A stretch of DNA of 49,586 nucleotides. Origin: Actinomycetota bacterium. Lineage in GTDB: Bacteria > Actinomycetota > Actinomycetes > JACCUZ01. This document shows positions 16,955 to 25,980 of this stretch, one piece after another. Under the pieces are notes generated by a model. The model was not told where the DNA came from, did no database searches, and was given only the letters and a program-made list of their open reading frames with translations. Position 1 is the first letter of the stretch. Every line of letters begins with the position of its first letter. The stretch lies in the NCBI GenBank assembly GCA_030841035.1, contig JAVEDI010000030.1:1-49586 (forward strand), given 5' to 3'. Made by a program: the position numbers and the translations under genes.

Positions 16955-18232
16955 ATGCTGACGACCGAGTTGAACGAGCGGCTCACCCGCGTGGGACCCG
17001 GCACGCCCATGGGCACGCTGCTGCGTCACTACTGGTACCCCGTCGCCGCCACGTCCGAGCTCGGGCCGGAGCCCATCCAGCGGCGGCTGCTGGGTGAGGA
17101 CATCGTGCTCTACCGCAAGGGCGACGAGATCGGGGTGATCGAGGCCCAGTGTCCGCACCGGCGCGCGTCGATGCGCTACGCGATCGTCGAGGAGCGCGGC
17201 ATCCGGTGCGGCTACCACGGCTGGCTCTACGGCATGGACGGCCAGTGCCTCGAGCAGCCGGCCGAGCCGGCGAGCAGCACGTTCAAGGACCGCATCAAGG
17301 CGGTGACGTACCGGGCGGAGGAGCTCGGTGGCCTGATCTTCGTCTACATGGGCAAGGACCCTGCGCCGCTCCTGCCGCGCTTCGACCTGTTCGTGTGGGA
17401 CAACTGCCTGCGCGACGTGGGGCACGCGTTGCTGCCGATGAACTGGTTGCAGGTGATGGAGAACTCCGTCGACCCGCACCATGTCGAGTGGCTGCACGGG
17501 CACTACATGAACTTCGTGCGTGGCATCTCCGGCGAGCAGCAGGCCGAGGTGCTGATGCGCAAGCACGAGAAGATCGCCTTCGACGTCTTCGACTACGGGA
17601 TCATCAAACGTCGGGTCCTCGAGGGGATGACGGAGGAGGACGAGGACTGGAAGGTCGGTCACCCACTGGTCTTCCCGGCGATGCTGCGCGTCGGTGGCGG
17701 CGGGCACTACCAGTTCCAGATCCGGGTGCCGGTGGACGACACCCACACCTCGCACTTCTGGTACGACGTCTACAAGCCCGACGGCGACTACATCGTTGCG
17801 CCTCAGGAGTCGGTTCCGCTCTTCGAGGTCCCGATCTACGACGAGAAGGGCGACTACCTCGTCGACTTCGTCGATGGTCAGGACGTCATGGCCTGGGCGA
17901 GCCAGGGAGAGATCGCAGACCGCTCCAACGAGCATCTCGGCAAGTCGGACCTCGGTGTCATCATGCTGCGCCGTCTCTTCCAGGAGCAGCTCGACCAGGT
18001 CGAGGGTGGCGCCGACCCGTTGGGCGTCGTTCGCGACGAGAGCATCAACGACTGCATCACGCTGCCGCAGGAGAAGAAGAAGTTCGGCACCGGCGCCGGC
18101 TTCCGCTACGAGTTCCTGACGATGGGCCAGTGTCGCTACAGTCCCATCGCGCAGGATGTGCTCAAGCTGTTCGAGGAGGCCGAGAAGAGCCTCGCCGGCG
18201 GCGATGCGATGCACCATGACGCTTCCGTCTGA
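16955..18232 (+). CDS. Rieske non-heme iron aromatic ring oxygenase, large subunit (phthalate dioxygenase-like)
   Basis: This 425-residue protein has an N-terminal Rieske 2Fe-2S domain with CPHRRA and CGYHGW, and a catalytic domain with the mononuclear iron motif ENSVDPHHVEWLHG. The start MGTLLRHYWYPVA is typical of the phthalate dioxygenase/carboxylate oxygenase group, which work as one-subunit oxygenases. Electrons would come from the ferredoxin and reductase at 19802-21248. No iron-sulfur flavodoxin-type (Pht2) reductase is present, so the electron chain is a three-component one. GAGAGGA precedes ATG 16955. Confidence 0.92.
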   Translation: MLTTELNERLTRVGPGTPMGTLLRHYWYPVAATSELGPEPIQRRLLGEDIVLYRKGDEIGVIEAQCPHRRASMRYAIVEERGIRCGYHGWLYGMDGQCLEQPAEPASSTFKDRIKAVTYRAEELGGLIFVYMGKDPAPLLPRFDLFVWDNCLRDVGHALLPMNWLQVMENSVDPHHVEWLHGHYMNFVRGISGEQQAEVLMRKHEKIAFDVFDYGIIKRRVLEGMTEEDEDWKVGHPLVFPAMLRVGGGGHYQFQIRVPVDDTHTSHFWYDVYKPDGDYIVAPQESVPLFEVPIYDEKGDYLVDFVDGQDVMAWASQGEIADRSNEHLGKSDLGVIMLRRLFQEQLDQVEGGADPLGVVRDESINDCITLPQEKKKFGTGAGFRYEFLTMGQCRYSPIAQDVLKLFEEAEKSLAGGDAMHHDASV

Positions 18233-18257
18233 CATGACGGTCGCCAGGGAGGCAGGC

Positions 18258-18491
18258 GTGCCAGAGTCCGCCGGAGCTGCCCCTCGGGGCGAGACCGCCA
18301 TCGACGACGACGCACAGGGTCTGGTGGGGTTCTGCCCCCACTGCGGGGCCGAGCTGGACGTGCAGTCCTTCGTGCAGGAGTACTGGACTGCCGACGAGCG
18401 GGTCTTCCACGTGTGGTGCGAGCGGTGCCGCTACGTCTTCGATGTGCGCCCCACCGCGCGGGTGACCACGCACGAGCCGGCACACGAGTGA
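18258..18491 (+). CDS. Small zinc-ribbon protein in the oxygenase operon
   Basis: This 77-residue protein contains two knuckles, FCPHCGAEL and WCERCRYVF, about 35 residues apart: a four-cysteine zinc ribbon. There is no signal peptide or helix. GTG 18258 was chosen because AGGGAGG lies 5 bases upstream. Longer frames from 18216 or 18234 would overlap or abut the oxygenase stop. It lies between the Rieske oxygenase and the dehydrogenase. No known pathway member matches; a role as an assembly or regulatory partner of the oxygenase is speculation. Confidence 0.7.
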   Translation: MPESAGAAPRGETAIDDDAQGLVGFCPHCGAELDVQSFVQEYWTADERVFHVWCERCRYVFDVRPTARVTTHEPAHE

Positions 18492-18510
18492 TCCCACCGG
18501 TCGAACGCTC

Positions 18511-19761
18511 GTGACCCGGGGCGGTCACCCGCCCGTCGGGCTCGGGGTTGTCGGGCTCGGAGCGGCGGGCGTGGCTGCGCTGCCCTATGCGCAGGCTCAT
18601 CCGGACGTGGTCGTCACGGCAGGAGCCGATCCCGACCCGCGGGCCCGCGACGCCTTCGCCCGTTGCGGAGCCGCGGCCTACCCGAGCGCCGAGGAGCTGG
18701 TCGGCTCCCCGGACGTCGACGCCGTCTACGTCGCCAGTCCGACCACCGTGCACCTGGAGCACGTGCTGCTGGCCCTGCGCGCCGGGAAGCACGTCGTGGT
18801 GGAGAAGCCCATGGCGCCCTCGCTCGCGGAGGCAGAAGCGATGGTGGCCGAGGCCGAGCGGCTCGGCCGGGTGCTGCTCGTCGGACACTCGCAGAGCTTC
18901 GAGGCACCGGTCCGGGCCATGCAGGCCGTCGTCGCGTCAGGCGTCCTGGGACAGCTGCGCGCGGTGAACTGCTGGTACTACACCGACTGGATGTACCGGC
19001 CGCGACATCGCGACGAGCTCGACGCCGCCAAGGGCGGCGGCGTGCCGATGCGCCAGGGCGCGCACCACGTCGACATCATCCGCTTCCTCGGTGGTGGGCT
19101 GCTGCGCAGCGTGCGCGGCCGCGTGGGCACCTGGGACCCGTCGCGGAAGGCGGCCGGCGCCTACACGGCGTACCTCGAGTTCGAGGACGGCACGCCGGTC
19201 AGCGCCTTCTACAGCGGGTACGACCACTTCCCGAGCACGGAGCTGACCTTCGGCATCGGCGAGTCGGGCCAGCAGCTCGGTTCCGACTACGCCGTCGCGC
19301 GCGGCCGGCTCGCGCGCGTGGACTCCGCTGAGGGGGAGCTGGCGCTCAAGCGAGGTGCGGGAGGAGTCAGCAGGCAGTCGGAGATGTTGCGCTCGGGCGA
19401 CCGGCAACCGTTCTTCGGGCTGGTGATCCTCAGCTGCGAGCACGGCGACCTGCGGGTGTCGCCCGAGGGCCTGATCGTCTACGGGGACACCAGCCGGGTG
19501 GAGGTCTCGCTGGCGGGTCTGCCCGTCGGTCGCCAGGTCCTGCTCGACGAGCTGGTGGCCGCGGTGCGCGGCACCGGGGGCGTGACGCATGACGGTCGCT
19601 GGGGGGTGGCCAACGTGGAGGTCTGCGAGGCGCTGGTGCGGTCCTCCGACCTGCGCCAGGAAGTGGTCCTCAGCAAGCAGGTCGTCCTACCTGCGCAACC
19701 CGCACTGGCCGAGGTCGTACGGCAGGCCGCTGCCGCCACAGCGGGCGTGCGCGACAGCTGA
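18511..19761 (+). CDS. Gfo/Idh/MocA-family NAD(P) dehydrogenase
   Basis: This 416-residue protein has an N-terminal Rossmann fold (GVVGLGAAGVAALPYA) and the family EKP motif in VVEKPMAP at about residue 95, followed by the alpha/beta substrate domain. The Pht4 phthalate dihydrodiol dehydrogenase belongs to this family. The position after a Rieske oxygenase suggests it aromatises the cis-dihydrodiol. Start GTG 18511 lies 19 bases after the zinc-ribbon stop, with a weak ribosome site. It converges with the ferredoxin gene. Sugar-type substrates are also known in this family, so the substrate is inferred from context. Confidence 0.85.
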   Translation: MTRGGHPPVGLGVVGLGAAGVAALPYAQAHPDVVVTAGADPDPRARDAFARCGAAAYPSAEELVGSPDVDAVYVASPTTVHLEHVLLALRAGKHVVVEKPMAPSLAEAEAMVAEAERLGRVLLVGHSQSFEAPVRAMQAVVASGVLGQLRAVNCWYYTDWMYRPRHRDELDAAKGGGVPMRQGAHHVDIIRFLGGGLLRSVRGRVGTWDPSRKAAGAYTAYLEFEDGTPVSAFYSGYDHFPSTELTFGIGESGQQLGSDYAVARGRLARVDSAEGELALKRGAGGVSRQSEMLRSGDRQPFFGLVILSCEHGDLRVSPEGLIVYGDTSRVEVSLAGLPVGRQVLLDELVAAVRGTGGVTHDGRWGVANVEVCEALVRSSDLRQEVVLSKQVVLPAQPALAEVVRQAAAATAGVRDS

Positions 19762-19780
19762 ACGGCAGGCATCGGCACTG

Positions 19781-19804
19781 GGCGCACGATCAGGCGCACG
19801 ATCA
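19781..19804. repeat. 12-bp tandem duplication at the end of the ferredoxin gene
   Basis: GGCGCACGATCA occurs twice in tandem (19781-19792 and 19793-19804). The second copy contains the ferredoxin stop codon on the minus strand and the first copy supplies an in-frame second stop. It looks like a simple slippage duplication in the 40-base gap between convergent genes. Confidence 0.8.
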
Positions 19805-20155
19805 GCCGTCGGCCGTGCCGCCGCCCGGGGCCGCTTGCACCAGCGGGGTGTCCACGCCGACCCGGCCCACCTTGTGGGCGCCGCCGGGGCTGCCCAGCGG
19901 CTCGTCGCGACCGGGCAGTGGCGCGGTGAAGAACTGCGCGTTGTCGGCCTTGTGCGGCAGCTGATCCTCGGGCAGCCTCCGGTCGACCGAGATCGCCTCG
20001 ACGGGGCACACCGGCTCACAGGCACCGCACTCGATGCATTCCACGGGGTGGATGTAGAGCTTGCGGCCGCCCTCGTAGATGCAGTCGACGGGGCACTCCT
20101 CGGTGCAGGACTTGTCCATCACGTCGATGCACGGGCTGCCGATCACAAAGGGCAT
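19802..20155 (-). CDS. 7Fe (3Fe-4S/4Fe-4S) ferredoxin, FdxA-like
   Basis: This 117-residue electron carrier starts with MPFVIGSPCIDVMDKSC, followed by TEECPVDCIYEGG and the 4Fe-4S motif CIECGACEPVCPVEAI. These match actinobacterial seven-iron FdxA ferredoxins. The ~45-residue C-terminal tail is longer and more Gly/Pro-rich than needed for the clusters. ATG 20155 follows GGAGG. It lies just downstream of the ferredoxin reductase on the same strand (52-base gap), so they are probably co-transcribed as the electron supply for the Rieske oxygenase. Confidence 0.9.
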   Translation of the reverse strand: MPFVIGSPCIDVMDKSCTEECPVDCIYEGGRKLYIHPVECIECGACEPVCPVEAISVDRRLPEDQLPHKADNAQFFTAPLPGRDEPLGSPGGAHKVGRVGVDTPLVQAAPGGGTADG

Positions 20156-20207
20156 GCGTCCTCCGGTAGCTGGCGTGGCCTCGGGGGAGCCACGTCGGGC
20201 ACGTTCG

Positions 20208-21248
20208 TCAGGGAGCCTCGTCGGTCGAGTGCCCCGGGAAGAGAGCGGCGTTCGGGTCCAGGAGGGTGGCGGCGTTGTTGACCGCGGTGGCCACCTCGCC
20301 GAACCCGACGGCGATAAGTCGGACCTTGCCGGGGTACTCGCTGATGTCCCCGGCCGCGAACACCCGGGGCCGGTTGGTCGCGGCCCGGCTGTCCACGACG
20401 ATGTGCCGCTCGCGGACGTCCAGACCCCACTCCAGGAGCGGCCCGAGGTTCGCGGTGAACCCGAGCGCGGCGACGACCGCTTGTGCCTTCAGCGTGCGTA
20501 CCTCCCGGGTCGGCCCGTGGGTGATCTCCACCGCCTCGATGTGCGTGCCGTTCGTCGCACCGTCGAGGTCGCCGTGGATGGCGCTGACCTGGACATCGGT
20601 GATCACCTCGACGCTCGACGCGAGAACCTGTTGCACGGTGTGCTCGTGTGCGCGGAAGGCCTTCCGCCGGTGCACCAGGGTGACGGAGCGGGCCAGTGGC
20701 TCGAGGCTCAGCGCCCAGTCGAAGGCGCTGTCGCCGCCGCCCACGATCACGACGTCCTGGTCCGCGAGCTCGGCCAGCTCGCGCACGAAGTAGCGCAGCC
20801 CCTTGCCCTCGAACTGTGATCCGCTGGGCAGCGGCCGGGGGCTGAAGGACCCGATCCCCCCCGTGATGATGACGGCCCCCGCGTGCACCGACCGGCCGCG
20901 GTCGGTGCCGACGAGCACGCTGCCGTCGGCGGCGTAGTCGAGGGTGAGCGCCTGCTCCTCCAGCAGGTACTGCGGCGAGAACGCGTCGGCCTGGTCGCGC
21001 AGGTTCTGGACCAGGTCGCGCCCGCGCACGGCGGGGAACCCGGCCACGTCGTGGATCAGCTTCTCCGGGTACATCGCGCTGATCTGGCCGCCCACCTCGG
21101 GCAGCGCGTCGAGCACGGCGACGCTCAACCCGCGGAAGCCGCCGTAGTAGGCGCCGAACAGGCCTACCGGCCCCGCGCCCACGATCAGGATGTCGACCTC
21201 GACGTCGGCCGTCGGGGCCGAGCGGCCCAGGGGGCCGTCGGGTCTCAT
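20208..21248 (-). CDS. Ferredoxin-NADP reductase, thioredoxin-reductase-like FAD enzyme
   Basis: This 346-residue flavoprotein has the FAD motif IVGAGPVGLFGAYYGG, VGGQISAMYPEKLIHDVAGFP and the NADP motif VIVGGGDSAFDWAL, ending with VFAAGDISEYPGK. It lacks the redox CxxC of thioredoxin reductase, which places it with the TrxR-like ferredoxin reductases (YumC type). It passes electrons from NADPH to the adjacent ferredoxin. GAGGAG precedes ATG 21248. Site C of the GATAGT motif lies 60-100 bases upstream, suggesting shared control with the oxygenase and uptake genes. Confidence 0.9.
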   Translation of the reverse strand: MRPDGPLGRSAPTADVEVDILIVGAGPVGLFGAYYGGFRGLSVAVLDALPEVGGQISAMYPEKLIHDVAGFPAVRGRDLVQNLRDQADAFSPQYLLEEQALTLDYAADGSVLVGTDRGRSVHAGAVIITGGIGSFSPRPLPSGSQFEGKGLRYFVRELAELADQDVVIVGGGDSAFDWALSLEPLARSVTLVHRRKAFRAHEHTVQQVLASSVEVITDVQVSAIHGDLDGATNGTHIEAVEITHGPTREVRTLKAQAVVAALGFTANLGPLLEWGLDVRERHIVVDSRAATNRPRVFAAGDISEYPGKVRLIAVGFGEVATAVNNAATLLDPNAALFPGHSTDEAP

Positions 21249-21308
21249 GGGCGCTCCTCGCTCTCCGGGAGAGGTGCGGCGCCCCGGGCTGCCGGCTCGG
21301 CACCCCGA

Positions 21309-21346
21309 GGTAGTACGACGAGTGGATAGTCGCTCACCGTAATACT
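21309..21346. promoter_or_regulatory. GATAGT-type operator (site C) upstream of the ferredoxin reductase
   Basis: Half-sites GGTAGT (21309), GATAGT (21325) and AATACT (21341) again have an exact 16-base period, and the spacer starts CGCTC as in sites A and B (CTC shared). The site overlaps the iclR stop codon and lies 61 bases upstream of the reductase start. It matches site A at 16 of 22 positions. No convincing -10/-35 pair was seen. Confidence 0.5.
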
Positions 21347-22158
21347 CCCGACGCCGTAGCGGAAGCGCCGGCCCCCGTAGCGGCCGGGCCGAGGGTCGAC
21401 TGCACGGCCCCCAGCTGGCGGGAGATCGAGAGGGTCGCCGTCCGCACGGCAGAGGCGACCCGCCCGGTGTCGAGCCGGTTGGACCAGCCGGAGATCGAGA
21501 CCGCTGCCACGACGTCGTGGGCCCGACCCAGGACGGGGCAGGCGACGCAGACGACTCCCGGTGTGCTCTCCTCGCGGTCGAACGCGAGCCCGCTGCGCCG
21601 GATGTCGGCCAGCTCGCGCTGCAGCACCGCGGGGATGGTGATCGTGTGCGGCGTCAGCCGGACCATGTCCGAGGTGGCGGCCTCGACCGCCGCGGCATCC
21701 GGGGAGAAGGCGAGAAGTGCCTTTCCGACGCCGGTGCAGTACGCCGGCATCCGGCCGCCGACCCGGGACGGCAGGGGCGGTCCGCCGCGACCGAGCAGCT
21801 TCTCCAGGTACACCACCTCGGTCCCGTCCAGCACCGCGAGGTGCACGGTGTGCGCGGTGGCTTGCTGCAGGTCCTCCATGTGGGGCAGCGCGGACTCGCG
21901 CAGGTCACGGTGGCGGGGTGCGAGCTGTCCGAGCTCGAACAGGCGCATGCCCAGCCGTACGCCGGCCGGTGTCTGCTCGACGGCACCCCACTGGGCCAGC
22001 TGGCCCACCAGACGGTGCACGGTGGCCTTCGGGATGCCGGTGCGGCCCGAGAGCTCGGCCAGGCTCAGCTCGCTGTCGGCCGCCGTGAAGCAGGTGAGCA
22101 GCGCGAACGCCCGACCCAGCACCGACCTCTGCCCGGCGTCTCGTTGAGTGGACCGCAT
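21334..22158 (-). CDS. IclR-family transcriptional regulator
   Basis: This 274-residue protein has an N-terminal winged helix (SVLGRAFALLTCFTAADSELSLAELSGRTGIPKATVHRLV-type sequence) and a C-terminal GAF-like ligand domain with MPAYCTGVGKALLAF and VVCVACPVL. These regulators usually sense pathway acids. ATG 22158 fits the normal spacing to the helix-turn-helix; ATG 22188 is an upstream alternative. Neither has a good ribosome site, so leaderless translation is possible. It is divergent from the lower meta-pathway operon, and a perfect 28-bp inverted repeat covers its start. Confidence 0.9.
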   Translation of the reverse strand: MRSTQRDAGQRSVLGRAFALLTCFTAADSELSLAELSGRTGIPKATVHRLVGQLAQWGAVEQTPAGVRLGMRLFELGQLAPRHRDLRESALPHMEDLQQATAHTVHLAVLDGTEVVYLEKLLGRGGPPLPSRVGGRMPAYCTGVGKALLAFSPDAAAVEAATSDMVRLTPHTITIPAVLQRELADIRRSGLAFDREESTPGVVCVACPVLGRAHDVVAAVSISGWSNRLDTGRVASAVRTATLSISRQLGAVQSTLGPAATGAGASATASGVLR

Positions 22159-22177
22159 CCTAGTGATGATGCGGTCC
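22150..22177. promoter_or_regulatory. Perfect inverted-repeat operator, probable IclR binding site
   Basis: Arms GGACCGCATC (22150-22159) and GATGCGGTCC (22168-22177) are exact complements with an 8-base spacer. The site overlaps the first codons of iclR and lies about 85 bases upstream of the hydratase start, suiting autoregulation plus control of the divergent operon. Confidence 0.75.
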
Positions 22178-22216
22178 CGAGGTGCCATGATGCAAGCCGC
22201 TGTACGGCGGCTGCGC

Positions 22217-22237
22217 GCACGCTGCAGGCACGCTGCA
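22217..22237. repeat. Direct repeat GCACGCTGCA x2, 11-bp period
   Basis: GCACGCTGCA at 22217 and 22228, about one helical turn apart, lies between the inverted repeat and the hydratase start. It could be a second regulator or activator contact, or a chance GC-rich duplication. Confidence 0.45.
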
Positions 22238-22259
22238 CCGACGAGAGGGCGGTACCTGG

Positions 22260-23054
22260 ATGGACGTGGGGACGCACCGGGAGGCGGCGGACCGCCTGCT
22301 CGAGGCCTACGAGTCGCGTCAGGCGATCCCACCCCTCGTGCAGAGCTATCCCGGGCTCGGCCTCGAGGACGCCTATGCCATCCAGGCGCTGCAGGTCGAC
22401 GTGTGGGAGAAGGCCGGTCGGGTGCTGCAGGGCCGCAAGGTAGGGCTGACCTCGGCGGCGATGCAGCGGCAGATGGGCGTGGACCAGCCCGACTTCGGCG
22501 TGCTGCGCGACGACATGTTCTATGCCGAGCACCAGCCGATCGACATGGCCGCGTTCATCGCACCGCGCGTCGAGCCGGAGGTGGCCTTCGTCCTCGGCCG
22601 TGACCTGTCCGGGCCGGGCGTCACGGTCGCGCAGGCGGCGGCCGCAGTCGACTTCGTGCTGCCCGCGCTGGAGATCATCGACTCGCGGATCAGCGACTGG
22701 AAGATCAGCATCGTGGACACGATCGCCGACAACGCCTCCTCCGGTGGAGTCGTGCTGGGCAGCCGCCCGGTGCGGCTGACCGCGGTGGACCTGCGCCTCG
22801 CCGGCTGCAACCTCTACGGCAACGGCGACCTGGTGGCGACCGGCGCAGGAGGGGCGGTGCTCGGCTCGCCGCTGATCTCGCTGGCCTGGCTGGCCAACAC
22901 CCTCGGTGAGCACGGCATCGGCCTGGGGGCCGGCCAGGTCGTGCTGCCCGGCTCGGTCACCGCAGCGCAACCGGTGTCACCGGCCGACACGTGGAGTGCG
23001 ACCTTCGCCGGACTGGGGACAGTGACGGCACGCTTCGAGAGGACGACGAGATGA
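22260..23054 (+). CDS. 2-keto-4-pentenoate hydratase
   Basis: This 264-residue protein belongs to the FAH-fold hydratase family (DmpE/MhpD/TesE). It adds water to 2-oxopent-4-enoate to give 4-hydroxy-2-oxovalerate. Visible family motifs are [23 protein letters not shown], the metal ligands in [26 protein letters not shown] and [14 protein letters not shown] 22260 follows GAGAGGGCGG. It is the first gene of the lower meta-cleavage operon and overlaps the next gene by 4 bases (ATGA). It is a paralogue of the decarboxylase at 24999. Confidence 0.93.
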   Translation: MDVGTHREAADRLLEAYESRQAIPPLVQSYPGLGLEDAYAIQALQVDVWEKAGRVLQGRKVGLTSAAMQRQMGVDQPDFGVLRDDMFYAEHQPIDMAAFIAPRVEPEVAFVLGRDLSGPGVTVAQAAAAVDFVLPALEIIDSRISDWKISIVDTIADNASSGGVVLGSRPVRLTAVDLRLAGCNLYGNGDLVATGAGGAVLGSPLISLAWLANTLGEHGIGLGAGQVVLPGSVTAAQPVSPADTWSATFAGLGTVTARFERTTR

Positions 23055-23950
23055 GCAAGGTCTTGGCCGCGATCGTGGGACCGGGGAACATCGGCACCGA
23101 CCTGCTGGTGAAGCTGCAGCGGTCGGACTCCATCGAGGTGGGCTACATGGTGGGAGTCGACCCGGAGTCCGACGGGCTCGCCAAGGCCCGAGCGCGCGGC
23201 GTCGAGACCTCGGCGGGCGGTGTGGACTGGCTGCTCGCGCAGTCCGAGGTGCCGCGCATCGTCTTCGAGGCGACCAGCGCCAAGGCCCACGCGCGCAACG
23301 CACCCCGGTACGCGGAGGCGGCAGTGCAGGCCGTCGACCTGACACCGGCGATGCTCGGCCCGCTGGTCTGCCCGCCGGTGAACCTCGACGAGCACCTGGC
23401 CGCTCGGAACGTCAACATGATCACCTGCGGCGGGCAGGCGACCATCCCGATCGTCCACGCCGTCTCCCGCGTCGTGCCGGTGCCCTACGCCGAGATCGTC
23501 GCGTCCATCGCCTCGCGCTCCGCCGGTCCTGGCACGCGCGCGAACATCGACGAGTTCACCGCCACGACGTCCCGGGCCATCGAGCTCGTCGGAGGCGCCG
23601 ATCGCGGCAAGGCGGTCATCATCCTCAACCCGGTCGAGCCGCCGATGATCATGAGGGACACGGTGTTCTGCGCCATCCCCGCCGACGCCGACCGTGACGC
23701 CGTCAGCGAGTCGGTGGTGCGCATGGTCGCCGCGGTGCAGGAGTACGTCCCCGGCTACACGCTGCGCGCCGATCCGCAGTTCGACGATCCCCGGGAGGGC
23801 TGGTCCGGAAATGCCCGGGTCGCGGTCTTCCTCGAGGTCCGCGGCAACGGCGACTACCTGCCGGACTACGCCGGCAACCTCGACATCATGACCGCCGCCG
23901 CGGCCCGCGTCGGCGAGCGGCTGGCCCAGGGAAGGCTGGTGGCCGCATGA
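23051..23950 (+). CDS. Acetaldehyde dehydrogenase (acylating)
   Basis: This 299-residue enzyme converts acetaldehyde, NAD and CoA to acetyl-CoA and channels its substrate from the aldolase. The Rossmann motif [15 protein letters not shown], the catalytic Cys in [13 protein letters not shown], and the terminal aldolase-contact sequence DIMTAAA identify the DmpF/MhpF/HsaG family. ATG 23051 overlaps the hydratase stop, and the stop overlaps the aldolase start. Length is normal. Confidence 0.95.
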   Translation: MSKVLAAIVGPGNIGTDLLVKLQRSDSIEVGYMVGVDPESDGLAKARARGVETSAGGVDWLLAQSEVPRIVFEATSAKAHARNAPRYAEAAVQAVDLTPAMLGPLVCPPVNLDEHLAARNVNMITCGGQATIPIVHAVSRVVPVPYAEIVASIASRSAGPGTRANIDEFTATTSRAIELVGGADRGKAVIILNPVEPPMIMRDTVFCAIPADADRDAVSESVVRMVAAVQEYVPGYTLRADPQFDDPREGWSGNARVAVFLEVRGNGDYLPDYAGNLDIMTAAAARVGERLAQGRLVAA

Positions 23951-25002
23951 CCGAGACGCGCGCCACCGCCGACGTACGCATCACCGACTCGACGCTGCGC
24001 GACGGCTCCCACGCGATGGCGCACCAGTTCACCGAGGAACAGGTGCGCGCGACCGTGTCCGCGCTGGACTCGGCGGGCGTACAGGTCATCGAGGTCTCGC
24101 ACGGCGACGGCCTGGGCGGCTCCTCCTTCAACTACGGCTTCTCCCGCGAGAGCGAGATCGACCTCATCGCCGCTGCCGTCGACGAGGCGAGGACGGCGCG
24201 GATCGCGGTGCTGCTGCTGCCGGGGCTCGGGACGGTGCAGGACCTGCGGCGCGCCCACGCCGTGGGTGCCTCGGTCGCGCGGGTCGCGACGCACTGCACG
24301 GAGGCGGACGTGTCCCTCCAGCACTTCGGCGCGGCCCGCGATCTGGGCATGGAGACCGTCGGGTTCCTGATGCTGGCCCATCGCACCTCGCCGGAGAACC
24401 TCGCTCGGCAGGCGCGCATCATGGTCGACGCCGGCGCACAGTGCGTCTACGTCGTCGACTCCGCGGGCGCGCTCGTGCTCTCCGACGCGCAGGAGCGCGT
24501 GAAGGCGCTGGTGAGCGAGATCGGCGGCGAGGCGCAGGTCGGCTTCCACGGCCACCAGAACCTGTCCTTGGGCATCGCGAACTCCGTGCTGGCCTACCAG
24601 AGCGGGGCCAGGCAGATCGACGGTGCGCTCTGCGCGCTCGGTGCCGGCGCGGGCAACTCCCCGACCGAGGTGCTGGCCGCCGTCTTCGACCGCCTGGGTG
24701 TCTCGACCGGGGTCGACCCGCAGCTGGCCGCCGCCGCCGCCGAGGACGTCGTACGGCCCTACATCCCTCGGCTGCCCTGGATGGACCGGGCGTCGATCGT
24801 GCAGGGGTACGCCGGCGTCTACTCCAGCTTCCTGCTGCACGCGGAACGTGCTTCCGCGCGGTACGGCGTGCCGACGCACGCGATCCTGCAGAGGGTGGGA
24901 GAGGCCGGGTACGTCGGCGGCCAGGAGGACATGATCATCGACGTGGCGCTGCAGCTGATGCAGGAGAGAGAGCGCGAACCGGCGACGGCGGGCCTGCGAT
25001 GA
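23947..25002 (+). CDS. 4-hydroxy-2-oxovalerate aldolase
   Basis: This 351-residue DmpG/MhpE/HsaF-type aldolase cleaves 4-hydroxy-2-oxovalerate to pyruvate and acetaldehyde. Visible features are the HMGL-like TIM-barrel start [16 protein letters not shown] with the catalytic Arg and Asp, the metal-binding [11 protein letters not shown], and the C-terminal communication domain ([18 protein letters not shown]). It overlaps both neighbours by 4 bases, consistent with the known bifunctional complex with the acylating dehydrogenase. Confidence 0.95.
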   Translation: MTETRATADVRITDSTLRDGSHAMAHQFTEEQVRATVSALDSAGVQVIEVSHGDGLGGSSFNYGFSRESEIDLIAAAVDEARTARIAVLLLPGLGTVQDLRRAHAVGASVARVATHCTEADVSLQHFGAARDLGMETVGFLMLAHRTSPENLARQARIMVDAGAQCVYVVDSAGALVLSDAQERVKALVSEIGGEAQVGFHGHQNLSLGIANSVLAYQSGARQIDGALCALGAGAGNSPTEVLAAVFDRLGVSTGVDPQLAAAAAEDVVRPYIPRLPWMDRASIVQGYAGVYSSFLLHAERASARYGVPTHAILQRVGEAGYVGGQEDMIIDVALQLMQEREREPATAGLR

Positions 25003-25781
25003 GCGACTGGGACGTCGAGCGCGCTGTCGCGGTGCTGCTGGAGGCCGAGCAGACGCGCACCGACCGTGGGCCGATCACCGACGAGTGGCCGGATCTGGAC
25101 CTGGCCACGGCTTACGCCGTGCAGGACGAGGCGCTGGCCCGCCGGCTCGCGCGGGGCGAGCACCTGGTCGGCGTCAAGCTGGGGTTGACCTCGCGCGCCA
25201 AGCAGCGGCGGATGAACGTCGACACGCCCCTCACCGCGTGGCTGACCGACGCCATGGTCCTCCCCGCCGGTGAACCGGTGCCGCGGCACCGGTTGATCCA
25301 CCCGCGGGCCGAGCCGGAGATCGTGTTCGTGCTCGGTGAGCGGCTGGCGGGCCCCGGCGCGACGGCGGCCACGGCCATGCGAGCCGTCGAGACGGTGTAC
25401 GCCGGTGTGGAGATCATCGACTCCCGCTACGCCGACTTCCGGTTCACCCTGCCCGACGTGGTGGCCGACAACGCCTCCTCGGCCTTCTACGTGACCGGGC
25501 CGGTGGGCCTGCCGCCCGCCGTGGTCGACCTGTCGTTGGAGGCCTGCCTGGTGGAGGTCGACGGCAAGGTCGTCGACTCGGCGACCGGAGCCGCCGTGCA
25601 GGGCCATCCCGGCGAGGCACTGGCGATGGCCGCCAACTCGCTGGGGGAGCGGGGGCACTGCCTCGAGGCTGGCTGGATCGTGCTCACGGGGGGTATGACG
25701 GACGCGGTGACCGTCGAGCCGGGCTCTCGCGTGGCCGTGCACTTCACTCACCTGGGCTCGCTCGTCCTCAACGGAGGTTGA
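24999..25781 (+). CDS. 2-oxo-3-hexenedioate (4-oxalocrotonate) decarboxylase
   Basis: This 260-residue protein has the same fold as the hydratase at 22260. [49 protein letters not shown] and DNASSAFYV are seen. The shorter, charged N-terminus and position beside the tautomerase point to the DmpH-type decarboxylase, which makes 2-oxopent-4-enoate and forms a complex with the hydratase. ATG 24999 overlaps the aldolase stop. Hydratase versus decarboxylase is assigned from context and overall similarity. Confidence 0.85.
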   Translation: MSDWDVERAVAVLLEAEQTRTDRGPITDEWPDLDLATAYAVQDEALARRLARGEHLVGVKLGLTSRAKQRRMNVDTPLTAWLTDAMVLPAGEPVPRHRLIHPRAEPEIVFVLGERLAGPGATAATAMRAVETVYAGVEIIDSRYADFRFTLPDVVADNASSAFYVTGPVGLPPAVVDLSLEACLVEVDGKVVDSATGAAVQGHPGEALAMAANSLGERGHCLEAGWIVLTGGMTDAVTVEPGSRVAVHFTHLGSLVLNGG

Positions 25782-25783
25782 CC

Positions 25784-25978
25784 ATGCCGCTCGTGGAAGT
25801 CACGCTTGTCGAGGGCCGGACCCCGCAGCAGCTTCGCGCGCTCATCACCGCTGTGACCGACGCCGTCGAGAACGCAGTCGGCGCCCCGAGGGCCAACGTG
25901 CGTGTCGTGCTCCGCGAGGTGCCGGCCACGCACTGGGCCGCGGGAGACATCACCGTCGCCGAACGGAAGGACGCCTGA
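25784..25978 (+). CDS. 4-oxalocrotonate tautomerase
   Basis: This 64-residue protein is of 4-OT type. After removal of Met it begins PLVEVTLVEGRTPQQLRALI, giving the essential N-terminal Pro; Arg residues at about 11 and 39 (VRVVLREV) fit the active site. It interconverts 2-hydroxymuconate and 2-oxo-3-hexenedioate. The start is ATG 25784, because a Pro must follow; the TTG 6 bases earlier would destroy this. It lies two bases after the decarboxylase stop. Confidence 0.92.
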   Translation: MPLVEVTLVEGRTPQQLRALITAVTDAVENAVGAPRANVRVVLREVPATHWAAGDITVAERKDA

Positions 25979-25980
25979 CG

